A stretch of DNA of 64,000 bases. Source: JAJRRH01 sp047638815 (GTDB taxonomy: Bacteria; Bacteroidota; Bacteroidia; Flavobacteriales_D; JABDKJ01). A program made the position numbers and the translations under genes. The notes under the pieces were generated by a model. It was not told the DNA's origin. It saw only the letters and a list, made by a program, of their open reading frames with translations, and did not search any database. Location: the NCBI GenBank assembly GCA_047638815.1, contig JBLIMR010000002.1:182342-246341 (forward strand), written 5' to 3'. Shown piece by piece: positions 51,852 to 60,758 of this stretch (position 1 is its first letter; every line of letters begins with the position of its first letter).

Positions 51852-54374
51852 TTAATTCTTGGAAATTAATTCTTGGTGATTGGATCCATCTAAGAATATT
51901 ACTTCAACGTTGTAAATACCCGGAACAAGCTTACCTAGGTCAATCGATCTTGAAGAAAAATTCATGGTTTCATTGAGAACCAATTTTCCTTGGAGGTCAT
52001 GAATTCTAACATTTGATATCTGTTGATCTGATTTTATATTTAGAATGTCGATAGTCGGATTAGGAAATAATGTGATGTTAATATTTTCTAAAACTTCCTG
52101 AATTCCCACGGGTTCAGAATAAAGAGAATCCAAGGGGAAACTCATCATCGATCTCGCAAATGTACCAGCGATTAATTTGTCATTTTCAATATCAATTTCT
52201 ATGTCAAATACTGGAATTAGTGGCATGTTATTTCCTACTCTTTCCCAGTTTTCGCCTTGATTTGCGGAGAAATATACGCCCATGTCAGTAGCAATGATAA
52301 GCTTTTCATCATCTATTAATTCCAAGTGATTTATTGGTAACTCAGGAAGATCACCACTAATGTCTATCCACGTATCTCCAAAGTCATCACTCATATGTAT
52401 GTGCGAAACATTATCGTTGTCTTTATAACCTGAATGGGTAATGAAGACTACTGCTTCATCGACATCGGATGTTTTAATATTAGTTACATACCTCGTTGGT
52501 AAACCATCATCTATTTCAGACCATGAATCACCTCCATCTAGTGTACGCCATACTTGAGCATCCGTTGATCCCGTATATAATATGTTCTCATTTACTCTAG
52601 ATTCTCCGATGGTTGATATGGTGTGAAAGGAATTGGAAGTAATAACCTCTCCCGTTAATGTTGGACTGATAGCTTGCCAATTGTCGTCATAAGCATCTGT
52701 ATTTTTGTATAACCGATATGTACCTGTGTACAGCACATCACTACTGTGGGAAGACATGATGAAAGGCATATCCCAATTTCTTCTATCATTTTCGTCAATC
52801 CCATTATTAAAATCAGTCCAACTATCTCCACCGGTGTTTCTAGCCAGGTTTCCGCGTTGCGTTTCGGAATAATATATTCCTGCGTCATCTGGACTGAAAA
52901 TAGCTTGAAATCCATCTCCACCTCTATCTCTAGACCAATTGCTTGGGGAATTTTCATTACCACTTGTCGTACCATTATCTTGTAGTCCACCAGTATATAA
53001 ATCAGAGAAAGGATTGACAGCAACTCTATAAAATTGAGAATTAGGAATTTCATCTATGTCTTCCCAATCTTCAAACAACTCGCCTTTGTACAAACCACCA
53101 TCTGTGGCTAATAGAATCTCCCCACTATCGAGATAAGTCATATCGTGCTTGTCTGCATGAACTTCATAAGTAAACCATGGTGGAGCACTTTGATTCCAAC
53201 TATTTCCTCCATTTGTTGTAGTCCAAAGATCAACACCGAGTATTGAGATTTCATTATCGTTTGTAGGATTTACTCTAATTTGACCAAAATACCATCCAAA
53301 CCCGCCAAGGGAACCTTCGAGGTCAAAGCTATTTAGATCATTCCATTCATTGGCATTTGGTTCTAAGGAATATACTCCTTGGATATCTAAAAATGAACCG
53401 ACAACCACACAAAACACCTTACCTGGATTTTCATGAGAAACTGCGAGGCCAATTCTGCTGACGGGGTCTCCAAATTCCATTGGTAATCCATCATCGATAA
53501 TTTCCCAATTCAATCCGGAATCATTACTCCTAAATACATGTCCATCTGTCCCCGAAACCATTGACTCTGAGTTATTTCTTATTCTGTTCCAGCTGGATGC
53601 AAATAACTGACTAGGATTCGTGGGGTTCATCACCAGGTCTATGATTCCTGCCTCATCAGAAACTAATAGTATTTGTTCCCAAATGACACCCCCATCAGTA
53701 CTTTTATATAGTCCCCGGTCCGTATTTCTTTCAAAAGGCAAGCCCATAGTCGCAGCATAAATCTCCTGCGTATTATCCGGATTCAACACTATGCGAGAAA
53801 CTATTCTTTGGTTGATTAGTCCAAGATATGACCAACTATCGCCTCCATTAGTACTTTTATAGATCCCGCCTCCAGCATTTACTGTTCCTGATATATTGTG
53901 ATCTCCAGTTCCGACATAAATAATTTCTGGGTTGCTAGGGTCAAAAACAATACTACTTGTTGAAAGTTCAGCCATTTCATCACCAATTGGTGCCCAGCTT
54001 ATACCTCCATTTGCGGTTTTGTATATGCCGCCTGCTGAGGTTCCGGAGAGAATAATGTCTTCATTCAGAGGGTGAACTGCAACACAATTAATCCGACCAC
54101 CAATATTGGTCGGTCCTTCTTGTGCCCATGGGGTTGTGTTAAAGCTTTTGTTTGATGAAATTGAATTCTTTACAGTTGTTTTTAACTTGTCTATTGCCTT
54201 CACATCAAGTGTATTATAAGGAAACGATCTTTGAAAGAAAAGATGATCCGATGGAATCATTTTCTGCTCTAGAAGTCCTGAGAGAGATTCTGTTTTTTGA
54301 GATTTCTTATTAAAATAAGCTGTTATCAACAGAATGAATAATGATAATATCAATAGGTTTTTATACTTGAACAT
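51852..54374 (-). CDS. BNR-repeat beta-propeller protein with T9SS C-terminal sorting domain
   Basis: The 840-residue protein has an N-terminal hydrophobic signal (about 5-21) and about nine BNR/Asp-box motifs (such as NGGISWAPIG, NGGDSWSYLG, DSGLNWEIID, NGGNSWNQS, DGGDSWSEID, FGDTWIDIS, QGENWERVG), the layout of sialidase or VPS10-like tandem propellers. Asp-boxes are structural, so enzyme activity is not implied; no sialidase FRIP motif was noticed. The last 80 residues (FPNPTIDILNIKSDQ, then VRIHDLQGKLVLNE, then IDLGKLVPGIYNVEV) are a T9SS type A tail. It is a likely SprA-dependent surface or secreted protein, convergent with the thioredoxin-like gene. Confidence 0.85.
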   Translation of the reverse strand: MFKYKNLLILSLFILLITAYFNKKSQKTESLSGLLEQKMIPSDHLFFQRSFPYNTLDVKAIDKLKTTVKNSISSNKSFNTTPWAQEGPTNIGGRINCVAVHPLNEDIILSGTSAGGIYKTANGGISWAPIGDEMAELSTSSIVFDPSNPEIIYVGTGDHNISGTVNAGGGIYKSTNGGDSWSYLGLINQRIVSRIVLNPDNTQEIYAATMGLPFERNTDRGLYKSTDGGVIWEQILLVSDEAGIIDLVMNPTNPSQLFASSWNRIRNNSESMVSGTDGHVFRSNDSGLNWEIIDDGLPMEFGDPVSRIGLAVSHENPGKVFCVVVGSFLDIQGVYSLEPNANEWNDLNSFDLEGSLGGFGWYFGQIRVNPTNDNEISILGVDLWTTTNGGNSWNQSAPPWFTYEVHADKHDMTYLDSGEILLATDGGLYKGELFEDWEDIDEIPNSQFYRVAVNPFSDLYTGGLQDNGTTSGNENSPSNWSRDRGGDGFQAIFSPDDAGIYYSETQRGNLARNTGGDSWTDFNNGIDENDRRNWDMPFIMSSHSSDVLYTGTYRLYKNTDAYDDNWQAISPTLTGEVITSNSFHTISTIGESRVNENILYTGSTDAQVWRTLDGGDSWSEIDDGLPTRYVTNIKTSDVDEAVVFITHSGYKDNDNVSHIHMSDDFGDTWIDISGDLPELPINHLELIDDEKLIIATDMGVYFSANQGENWERVGNNMPLIPVFDIEIDIENDKLIAGTFARSMMSFPLDSLYSEPVGIQEVLENINITLFPNPTIDILNIKSDQQISNVRIHDLQGKLVLNETMNFSSRSIDLGKLVPGIYNVEVIFLDGSNHQELISKN

Positions 54375-54492
54375 AAGAATAGACGATCGTAAATTTTATT
54401 TCTTGGACTTTTTACCAATTATTAAAATTACAAAAACTTGACTATTTTTACTAAAAAATTATGTGCAAATATTACATTGCTACCCCCCTTGA

Positions 54493-54867
54493 ATGCGAAT
54501 AGATAAAGCGCTTTGGTGCTACAGAATATATAAAAACAGAAGGCTTTCCAAAGAAGCTTGCACCAATGGTAAAGTTAAAATCAACGGAAAGACATCGAAA
54601 CCTTCAATTGATGTCGGTCCTGGTGATGAAATATCAATACGTAAAGGGGCTATAACATATTCTTACAGAATTTTAGAAATCCCAAGAAGTAGAATAGGAG
54701 CAAAGTTACTTTTTCAACATGTATTGGATATTACCCCCGAATCAGAAAGACAAAAGGAGATTGAAATTCGTGAAATGAATAAAGGTTTCCCTTATGAGAC
54801 GGGCAGACCATCCAAGAAAGACATAAGACATCTAAAACAGTTTTTGAGACAAGATGAGGAGGAGTGA
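54493..54867 (+). CDS. S4 domain RNA-binding protein (Hsp15-like)
   Basis: The 124-residue protein begins MRIDKALWCYRIYKNRRLSKEAC, the S4 fold, and contains VKINGKTSKPSIDVGPGDEI; the C-terminal half is basic (GRPSKKDIRHLKQFL). It matches the Hsp15/HslR family, which in E. coli rescues stalled 50S subunits with bound peptidyl-tRNA. Length normal. The decayed GNAT gene overlaps its end in another frame. Confidence 0.9.
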   Translation: MRIDKALWCYRIYKNRRLSKEACTNGKVKINGKTSKPSIDVGPGDEISIRKGAITYSYRILEIPRSRIGAKLLFQHVLDITPESERQKEIEIREMNKGFPYETGRPSKKDIRHLKQFLRQDEEE

Positions 54868-55301
54868 AATTTTGGTTCGGAGAATAAGTCCAGTTGAAAC
54901 ACAATATTTGCGGCATAGAGTTCTCTGACCGCATATTGAAAAGCAGGAGGATTGTAATATTGATATTGACAATAGGCAAGATGGTTTTCATTTGGGCGCC
55001 TTTGATGGAGATAGAATTGTCAGCATCGCTTCTTTCTTTGAAATGTATTCTGATAAAATACAATTCAAAAAAATGTATAGATTACGTGCAATGGCCACCG
55101 ATACTGAATACAGAAGGATGGGCACTGGTAAAGCCATAATTGAAAAAGCAACAGAGGAGCTCAGGGCAATGGATGTCGATGTGTTATGGTGTAATGCCAG
55201 AAAGGTAGCCCTGAAATTCTATTTATGTATTGGATGTCATAGATGAATGGTACGACATTCCCTTAATTGGTCTGCACAAGTTTATGTACTATAGAATATA
55301 A
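54854..55301 (+). pseudogene. Decayed GNAT family N-acetyltransferase
   Basis: One frame from ATG 54854 (or TTG 54872) reads RRISPVETQYLRHRVL, then an in-frame TGA at 54926-54928 where this family normally has Trp in VLWPHIE, and continues PHIEKQEDCNIDIDN, FHLGAFDGDRIVSIASF, then the acetyl-CoA motif RAMATDTEYRRMGTGKAI and VLWCNARKVALKFY. Near 55231 it shifts frame: the expected tail VIDEWYDIPLIGLHKFMYYRI lies in the next frame from 55236 to the stop at 55299-55301. At least two lesions are present, so it is a pseudogene (or two sequencing errors). It overlaps the S4 gene by 14 bp. Confidence 0.8.
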
Positions 55302-55304
55302 GAA

Positions 55305-56327
55305 TTAATTATCCCAAACCTTGAGACCTTCACTGCAATTGGTGCAAATATCAATCGAACTCCTTGAATTGGTTAGTCCTTTCCTGAATGATTTGTATTT
55401 TTCCCCTGACCAAATTGTGGAAATATCATCTTGAGATGCATCACCCATTCTGTGCTTTGCATCCTTGTCAAAACAACAAGGGACCATTAGTCCATCCCAC
55501 GTAATTACTGGAGAATGAGTCATCCTCCAGCAGTGATTTCCCATTTTATTTTTCAAAGTATATCCTCCATTTACTCCTTTTTTGTAACGAGAATATTTTT
55601 CAATACTCGGCATTAATGCGTGGCCACTTTTGTAGTTGTAAATTTGAGCTGTTTTAAATTTTATTTCATCAACTCCTAATTCGTCTGCCAAGTCTCGTGC
55701 TTGATTTATTTGATGCTCATTCGGCCTTACTACTAAAAATTGAAAAATAATATGTGGCGTTTTGGATTTCAATTCAGTCTTCCATTTCACAACGTTCTTA
55801 GTCCCTTCGATAACTTTGTTTAATTTTCCTTCGATTCTATATTGTTCGTAAACATCTTGCGTTACACCGTCTAAGGAAATTATAAGTCTATCAAGGCCAG
55901 ACATTACCGTTTCCTTCGCTGTGTCATTATCTAAGAAATGTGCATTTGTGGAGGTTGCAGTATATATTTTCTTCGTGTTGGCATATCGAACGAAGTCCAA
56001 AAATTCCTTGTTAATATATGGTTCCCCCTGAAAATAAAGGGTCAAAAAGGAGAGATGCTTATAGCTCTTATCTATTATTTTTTTAAATAGATCAATACTC
56101 ATTTTGCCTGTATTCCTAGAGAATTGCCTCAAACCACTGGGGCATTCGGGACAACGAAGGTTACAAGCTGTTGTAGGCTCAATAGCGACACTATCAGGCA
56201 ATCCCCAAATGATACTTTTACGCAGCATTTTCCCAATTTGGTAACTGCTATATAAAGTCATGCTATTCCATAATTTGTATGGGCTGAGTTTACTTAAGTA
56301 GTTTATTTTATCGGTCATTTGAGACAT
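55305..56327 (-). CDS. Radical SAM/SPASM domain protein
   Basis: The 340-residue enzyme has the radical SAM cluster motif TTACNLRCPECPSG (C55, C59 and C62) in a family context (IEPTTACNLRCPECPSGLRQF), the TIM-barrel core (LYFQGEPYINKEFLDFV, TSTNAHFLD, LIISLDGVTQDVYEQYR) and a C-terminal SPASM-like set of cysteines (NHCWRM, VPCCFDKDAKHRMGD, DICTNCSEGL) for auxiliary clusters. The substrate is unknown; relatives act on peptides, sugars or lipids, and no short precursor peptide gene is seen beside it. It converges on the GNAT pseudogene, 3 bp away. Confidence 0.85.
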   Translation of the reverse strand: MSQMTDKINYLSKLSPYKLWNSMTLYSSYQIGKMLRKSIIWGLPDSVAIEPTTACNLRCPECPSGLRQFSRNTGKMSIDLFKKIIDKSYKHLSFLTLYFQGEPYINKEFLDFVRYANTKKIYTATSTNAHFLDNDTAKETVMSGLDRLIISLDGVTQDVYEQYRIEGKLNKVIEGTKNVVKWKTELKSKTPHIIFQFLVVRPNEHQINQARDLADELGVDEIKFKTAQIYNYKSGHALMPSIEKYSRYKKGVNGGYTLKNKMGNHCWRMTHSPVITWDGLMVPCCFDKDAKHRMGDASQDDISTIWSGEKYKSFRKGLTNSRSSIDICTNCSEGLKVWDN

Positions 56328-56453
56328 CCTACAAAAGTAAGCTTTTGAGTGTTCTCTATCCTTGCATATGGATTAACAAACAAAGCTTTAAAACATGGTA
56401 GGATGATGCAAGAAATTGGATTCAAAGAATCGAATTTTTCGTTTCTTTGTTAA

Positions 56454-58838
56454 ATGTGGGAAACCCTAGCAAGCAAAATACTCAGAAACAGAATAACCCT
56501 CTTGATTGTTCTTGCTGTGATAACGGGTTTTATGTTATATCAGTCCCAATTTGTAAAACTAAGTTATGAGTTTGGAGGCTTTCTGCCGAAGGATGACGTG
56601 ACTTATGAAGAATATGACAAGTTCACGGACATTTTTGGCGCTGATGGTAATATCGTTGTCCTTGGTATTGACGGCAGTGAAATTTACACTCAAAATAACT
56701 TCAATGCATGGTATGATTTGGGAAACGATCTCAAGAAAATTGATGGTATCGATTCCATCTTTTCCATTGCTCATCTATATAATTTACAGAAAAACGAGAA
56801 ACAGAAAAAGTTTGACCTGGATCTCATTGTTAAAAGTAGACCGGAGACCCAAAAGGAAATAGACAACTATAAGGAGATCATTGAGTCTCTGCCTTTCTAT
56901 AGAGGCCTTCTATACAACGACAGTACAAAGGCAAGCTTAATGATGATTTTCGTTAATGCCGATAAGTTTAACTCGGATCAACGGGGTGATGTCATTGAAG
57001 TTGTTCAGGAGAGAGTGGATCAATTTAGTGCGGACTATATTCCCGTTGCTTATTCTGGATTACCATATATTCGAACCGTTACCTCTAAACGAGTACAGGA
57101 TGAACTGATTATGTTCGTGCTACTGGCTGGTTTAGTCACTGCGTTCATACTCTTCCTATTCTTCAGGTCTTTTAAGATAGTTTTATTTAGTCTCCTAGTT
57201 GTTGGTATTGGCGTTATTTGGTCTCTTGGCATGATCTCACTTTTCAACTTTAGATTAAGTATGTTAATGGGATTAATACCCCCCCTAATTATTGTGATCG
57301 GGATACCCAATTGCGTGTTTCTACTCAATAAGTACCATCAAGAATACGTTTCACACGGGAATAGAATTAAGGCTTTAGTCCGGGTTATTTCAAAAATTGG
57401 GAATGCCATTTTCCTTACAAATCTTACAACTGCACTGGGGTTTGCAACCTTTATTTTCACATCCAGTAATAAGTTAAAAGAGTTTGGTGTGATTGCCTCT
57501 ATAAACATTTTGGGAGTTTTTGTGTTAGCGCTTTTACTTATTCCAATAATCTTCTCGTACCTCAGTGCGCCTAAGTCCAGGCACATAGAACACCTAAAAA
57601 GAAGGTGGCTAAAAGTTGTTGTTAATGTTATGGTAAATGTGGTCCAGTATCACCGAACAGCGGTATATATAACCACGATTGTTTTATTATTGATTGGCGC
57701 ATATGGCGTTTCATTATTAAAAACAACCGGGAATATTGTAGACGACCTTCCTGATGGAGATCAGGTCATTGTTGACCTCAGATATTTTGAAAAGAACTTC
57801 AAAGGGATAATGCCATTTGAAATATTGATTGATACTGAAAAGAAGGGTCAAGCCATTAAATCTAGTAATTTAAAAAAGATTGAAAAGCTTCAGAATGTTC
57901 TAAGTGAATATCCTGAGTTGTCAAAGTCCGTGTCTATTGTAGACGCGATCAAGTATGCCAAGCAGGCTTTTTACAATGGAAAAGAATCTAAGTATCAGTT
58001 AATAAAGGGTAATGAGAAGTCATTTATTGCCCCATATTTTCAAGAAAAAAATGGGGATGGGGGAATTGGTAAGGTGTTCTTAAATGAAGACAAAAGCATT
58101 GCACGGATTAATGCTCAGGTCGCGGACATTGGAACCATAGAAATGGATTCGCTTTTTAATGTCCTACAACCAAGGATAGATGAAATTTTTAATCCTGAAA
58201 AGTATAATGTAATAACTACAGGAACAAGTGTCGTCTTTTTGAAGGGCACAACATATCTAGTTAAAAATCTATTTATTTCATTAATGATTGCCATCGTGAT
58301 GATCAGCTTGATTATGTTCTTGTTGTTCAAGTCAACAAGAATTGTATTGATATCATTAATTCCGAATCTTATCCCGCTGTTTTTGACAGCCGCAATTATG
58401 GGTTATTTCAATGTGAATATAAAGCCGTCTACAATACTAGTCTTTAGTGTTGTTTTCGGAATCTCTGTGGATGACACGATACACTTTCTGGCAAAATTTC
58501 GTCAAGAATTGATAGCCCAGGATTGGTACATAAGAGGATCTGTCGTCAATGCCGTGAAGGAAACGGGTGTTAGTATGGTTTATTCCAGCATTATTTTATT
58601 TTTCGGTTTTGGTGTTTTCACTGCGTCTCACTTTGGTGGAACAAGAGCGATTGGATTACTGTCATCCGTGACATTACTAATTGCTATGATGTCCAACCTC
58701 ATTTTATTACCAACGTTACTCATGGCATTGGAGAAATGGATAAATAAAAAATCATTTAAAGAGCCTCTTTTCCAGATATTGGATGAAGAAGAAGATATCG
58801 AACTAGATAAACTTGAGATTAAAAACATAGTTCACTAG
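56454..58838 (+). CDS. RND superfamily permease (MMPL-type)
   Basis: The 794-residue inner-membrane protein has the RND layout: one helix near the N-terminus (about 15-30), a large periplasmic loop, five helices (about 220-370), a second helix and loop (about 400-600) and a second five-helix bundle (about 600-770) that includes VFGISVDDTIHFLAKF, an SSD-like motif of proton-coupled members. No membrane fusion or outer-membrane channel partner is adjacent, so it is more like MMPL/hopanoid-type lipid or solute transporters than tripartite efflux pumps. It is followed after 18 bp by rfbA. Confidence 0.88.
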   Translation: MWETLASKILRNRITLLIVLAVITGFMLYQSQFVKLSYEFGGFLPKDDVTYEEYDKFTDIFGADGNIVVLGIDGSEIYTQNNFNAWYDLGNDLKKIDGIDSIFSIAHLYNLQKNEKQKKFDLDLIVKSRPETQKEIDNYKEIIESLPFYRGLLYNDSTKASLMMIFVNADKFNSDQRGDVIEVVQERVDQFSADYIPVAYSGLPYIRTVTSKRVQDELIMFVLLAGLVTAFILFLFFRSFKIVLFSLLVVGIGVIWSLGMISLFNFRLSMLMGLIPPLIIVIGIPNCVFLLNKYHQEYVSHGNRIKALVRVISKIGNAIFLTNLTTALGFATFIFTSSNKLKEFGVIASINILGVFVLALLLIPIIFSYLSAPKSRHIEHLKRRWLKVVVNVMVNVVQYHRTAVYITTIVLLLIGAYGVSLLKTTGNIVDDLPDGDQVIVDLRYFEKNFKGIMPFEILIDTEKKGQAIKSSNLKKIEKLQNVLSEYPELSKSVSIVDAIKYAKQAFYNGKESKYQLIKGNEKSFIAPYFQEKNGDGGIGKVFLNEDKSIARINAQVADIGTIEMDSLFNVLQPRIDEIFNPEKYNVITTGTSVVFLKGTTYLVKNLFISLMIAIVMISLIMFLLFKSTRIVLISLIPNLIPLFLTAAIMGYFNVNIKPSTILVFSVVFGISVDDTIHFLAKFRQELIAQDWYIRGSVVNAVKETGVSMVYSSIILFFGFGVFTASHFGGTRAIGLLSSVTLLIAMMSNLILLPTLLMALEKWINKKSFKEPLFQILDEEEDIELDKLEIKNIVH

Positions 58839-58856
58839 AAGAATAAATAACGCATT

Positions 58857-59723
58857 ATGAAAGGAATAATTTTGGCGGGCGGATCAGGGACAAGACTACA
58901 TCCATTAACAATGGTTGTCAGTAAGCAGCTGATGCCTGTCTATGACAAGCCAATGATCTATTATCCTCTTTCCACTTTGATGGAAGCAGGAATTCGTGAG
59001 ATCTTGATAATTTCAACGCCTCAAGATTTGCCACTATTTAAGAAACTATTAGGTGATGGAACAAGGATAGGATGCAAGTTCCACTATGAGGTTCAGGAAG
59101 AGCCTAAAGGACTTGCTCAGGCATTCACAATAGGGAAAGATTTTATTGGAAACGATAAGGTTGCATTAGTTTTGGGGGATAATATTTTTTATGGCTCAGG
59201 TTATGGGCAAACGTTACGTGAACATCTTGATCCAAATGGCGGAGTGGTATATGCCTATCGAGTTTCTGATCCAGAACGATATGGAGTGGTTGAATTTGAC
59301 GAAAATATGAAGGCCATTTCTATCGAGGAAAAACCAATAAATCCTAAAAGTAATTATGCGGTTCCGGGATTATATTTCTATGATAACGATGTCGTAGAGA
59401 TTGCAGAAAATTTGAAGCCAAGTCCGAGGGGTGAACTTGAAATTACAGACATCAATAAAACCTATCTAGAAAGAGGCAAATTGAAAGTTGCAATTATTGA
59501 TAGAGGTGCGGCATGGCTTGACACAGGTACTTTTTCATCCTTGATGCAAGCCGGACAATATGTTCAGGTGATCGAAGATAGACAAGGTTTGAAAATTGGT
59601 TGTATAGAAGAAGTCGCATTTGATATGGGTTACATAGACGAAGCACAGTTAAAAAAGATTGCTCAGCCACTTTTAAAAAGTGGATATGGAGCATATTTGC
59701 TTAACTTAATTTCAAACAAGTAG
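58857..59723 (+). CDS. rfbA: Glucose-1-phosphate thymidylyltransferase
   Basis: RfbA (RmlA) joins dTTP and glucose 1-phosphate to dTDP-glucose, first step to dTDP-rhamnose and related sugars. The 288-residue protein has GGSGTRLHPLT (8-18), KQLMPVYDKPMIYYPLSTLM, VLGDNIFYG, YGVVEFDENM, EEKPINPKSNYAVPGLYFYD and GRGAAWLDTGT-like DRGAAWLDTGTF. All match the family. rfbBCD are not beside it; here it is 18 bp after an RND permease and 2 bp before a polyprenyl synthase. Confidence 0.96.
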   Translation: MKGIILAGGSGTRLHPLTMVVSKQLMPVYDKPMIYYPLSTLMEAGIREILIISTPQDLPLFKKLLGDGTRIGCKFHYEVQEEPKGLAQAFTIGKDFIGNDKVALVLGDNIFYGSGYGQTLREHLDPNGGVVYAYRVSDPERYGVVEFDENMKAISIEEKPINPKSNYAVPGLYFYDNDVVEIAENLKPSPRGELEITDINKTYLERGKLKVAIIDRGAAWLDTGTFSSLMQAGQYVQVIEDRQGLKIGCIEEVAFDMGYIDEAQLKKIAQPLLKSGYGAYLLNLISNK

Positions 59724-59725
59724 GG

Positions 59726-60688
59726 ATGAACTTAGATTATCAAGAAGTTATAGAAAAGAACATAGATGATTCTTTGAGATCCTATAACGGAACCATATAT
59801 GACCCAGTAAAATATATTATGTCTATTGGGGGTAAAAGAATTAGACCAAGTCTTCTTTTAGCTACCGCAAATGCTTATGGGATGAACCCTGAAGAGGTAA
59901 TGACACCTGCAATAGGGGTTGAGATTTTTCATAATTTCTCATTGGTTCATGATGATATTATGGACGAAGCATCCTTGCGAAGAGGAAAGGATACAGTACA
60001 TAAAAAATGGAATCAAAATCAAGCAATTTTATCGGGTGATGTCATGTTTGGTATGGCCTACGAACACATCACAAAAGTGAAGGACAGGCACCTTCGGTCA
60101 ATGATAAATATTTTTAATAAAACCACTACGGAGGTATGCGTTGGACAACAGCTTGATCTAGATTTTGAGAGCCGAGAATCTGTTAGTTTCGATGAATATA
60201 TTAAAATGATCGAGTACAAAACGTCTGTTTTGATTGGAGCCTGTACGTATATGGGTGCGGTGCTTGCAGATGCTCCTAGTGGGGATGAGAAACAAATGTA
60301 TGATTACGGTGTTAATATGGGATTGGCTTTTCAAATTCAAGATGACTACCTAGATTTATATGGATCGGATAGAGTAGGAAAGAAAATTGGTGGAGATATC
60401 ATCAACAACAAAAAGACGATTCTATATATTCTTGCTTCACAAAAAGCAGATGTTGTAACAAAAACTGAATTGGATAAATATTTTGAAAACAAGGATCATA
60501 ATCAAGAAGAGAAAATACTTGCAGTCAAAAATATTTTTGATGGCTTACAAATCAATGACAAGATGTTGAGTCTTCAAGAATCATATTTTGATAGAGCTGT
60601 AAATGCTATTCAAAAGACGGCACTATCGGCATCATATAAAGATGCCTTTATAGAGTTTGCTGAGTTTCAATTAAAGAGAGAGTATTAA
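59726..60688 (+). CDS. Polyprenyl (trans-prenyl) diphosphate synthase
   Basis: The 320-residue enzyme elongates allylic diphosphates with IPP. It has GGKRIRPSLLL, the first aspartate-rich motif HDDIMDEASLRRG (D76 and D77), VGQQLDLDFE, the second aspartate-rich motif QDDYLDLYG (D206) and the Bacteroidota-like KKIGGDIINNKKT. Product chain length cannot be told from sequence with confidence (geranylgeranyl to octaprenyl are possible). It starts 2 bp after rfbA, suggesting translational coupling with sugar nucleotide supply for lipid-linked glycans (inference). Confidence 0.92.
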   Translation: MNLDYQEVIEKNIDDSLRSYNGTIYDPVKYIMSIGGKRIRPSLLLATANAYGMNPEEVMTPAIGVEIFHNFSLVHDDIMDEASLRRGKDTVHKKWNQNQAILSGDVMFGMAYEHITKVKDRHLRSMINIFNKTTTEVCVGQQLDLDFESRESVSFDEYIKMIEYKTSVLIGACTYMGAVLADAPSGDEKQMYDYGVNMGLAFQIQDDYLDLYGSDRVGKKIGGDIINNKKTILYILASQKADVVTKTELDKYFENKDHNQEEKILAVKNIFDGLQINDKMLSLQESYFDRAVNAIQKTALSASYKDAFIEFAEFQLKREY

Positions 60689-60758
60689 GCCTATCAGCAA
60701 AATATGGCGTTTATCAAATAGGGAGGGATTATCAATTAATTAATTCTACATTTAACTC

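Noticed and set aside
54926..54928. TGA read as Trp or Sec (recoding)
   Set aside because: A second lesion (frameshift) exists in the same gene, no SECIS-like structure is evident, and other genes end normally with TGA.
54894..55139. 81-residue ORF inside the GNAT remnant
   Set aside because: It is an off-frame reading; acetyltransferase motifs are in the frame of 54992-55246.
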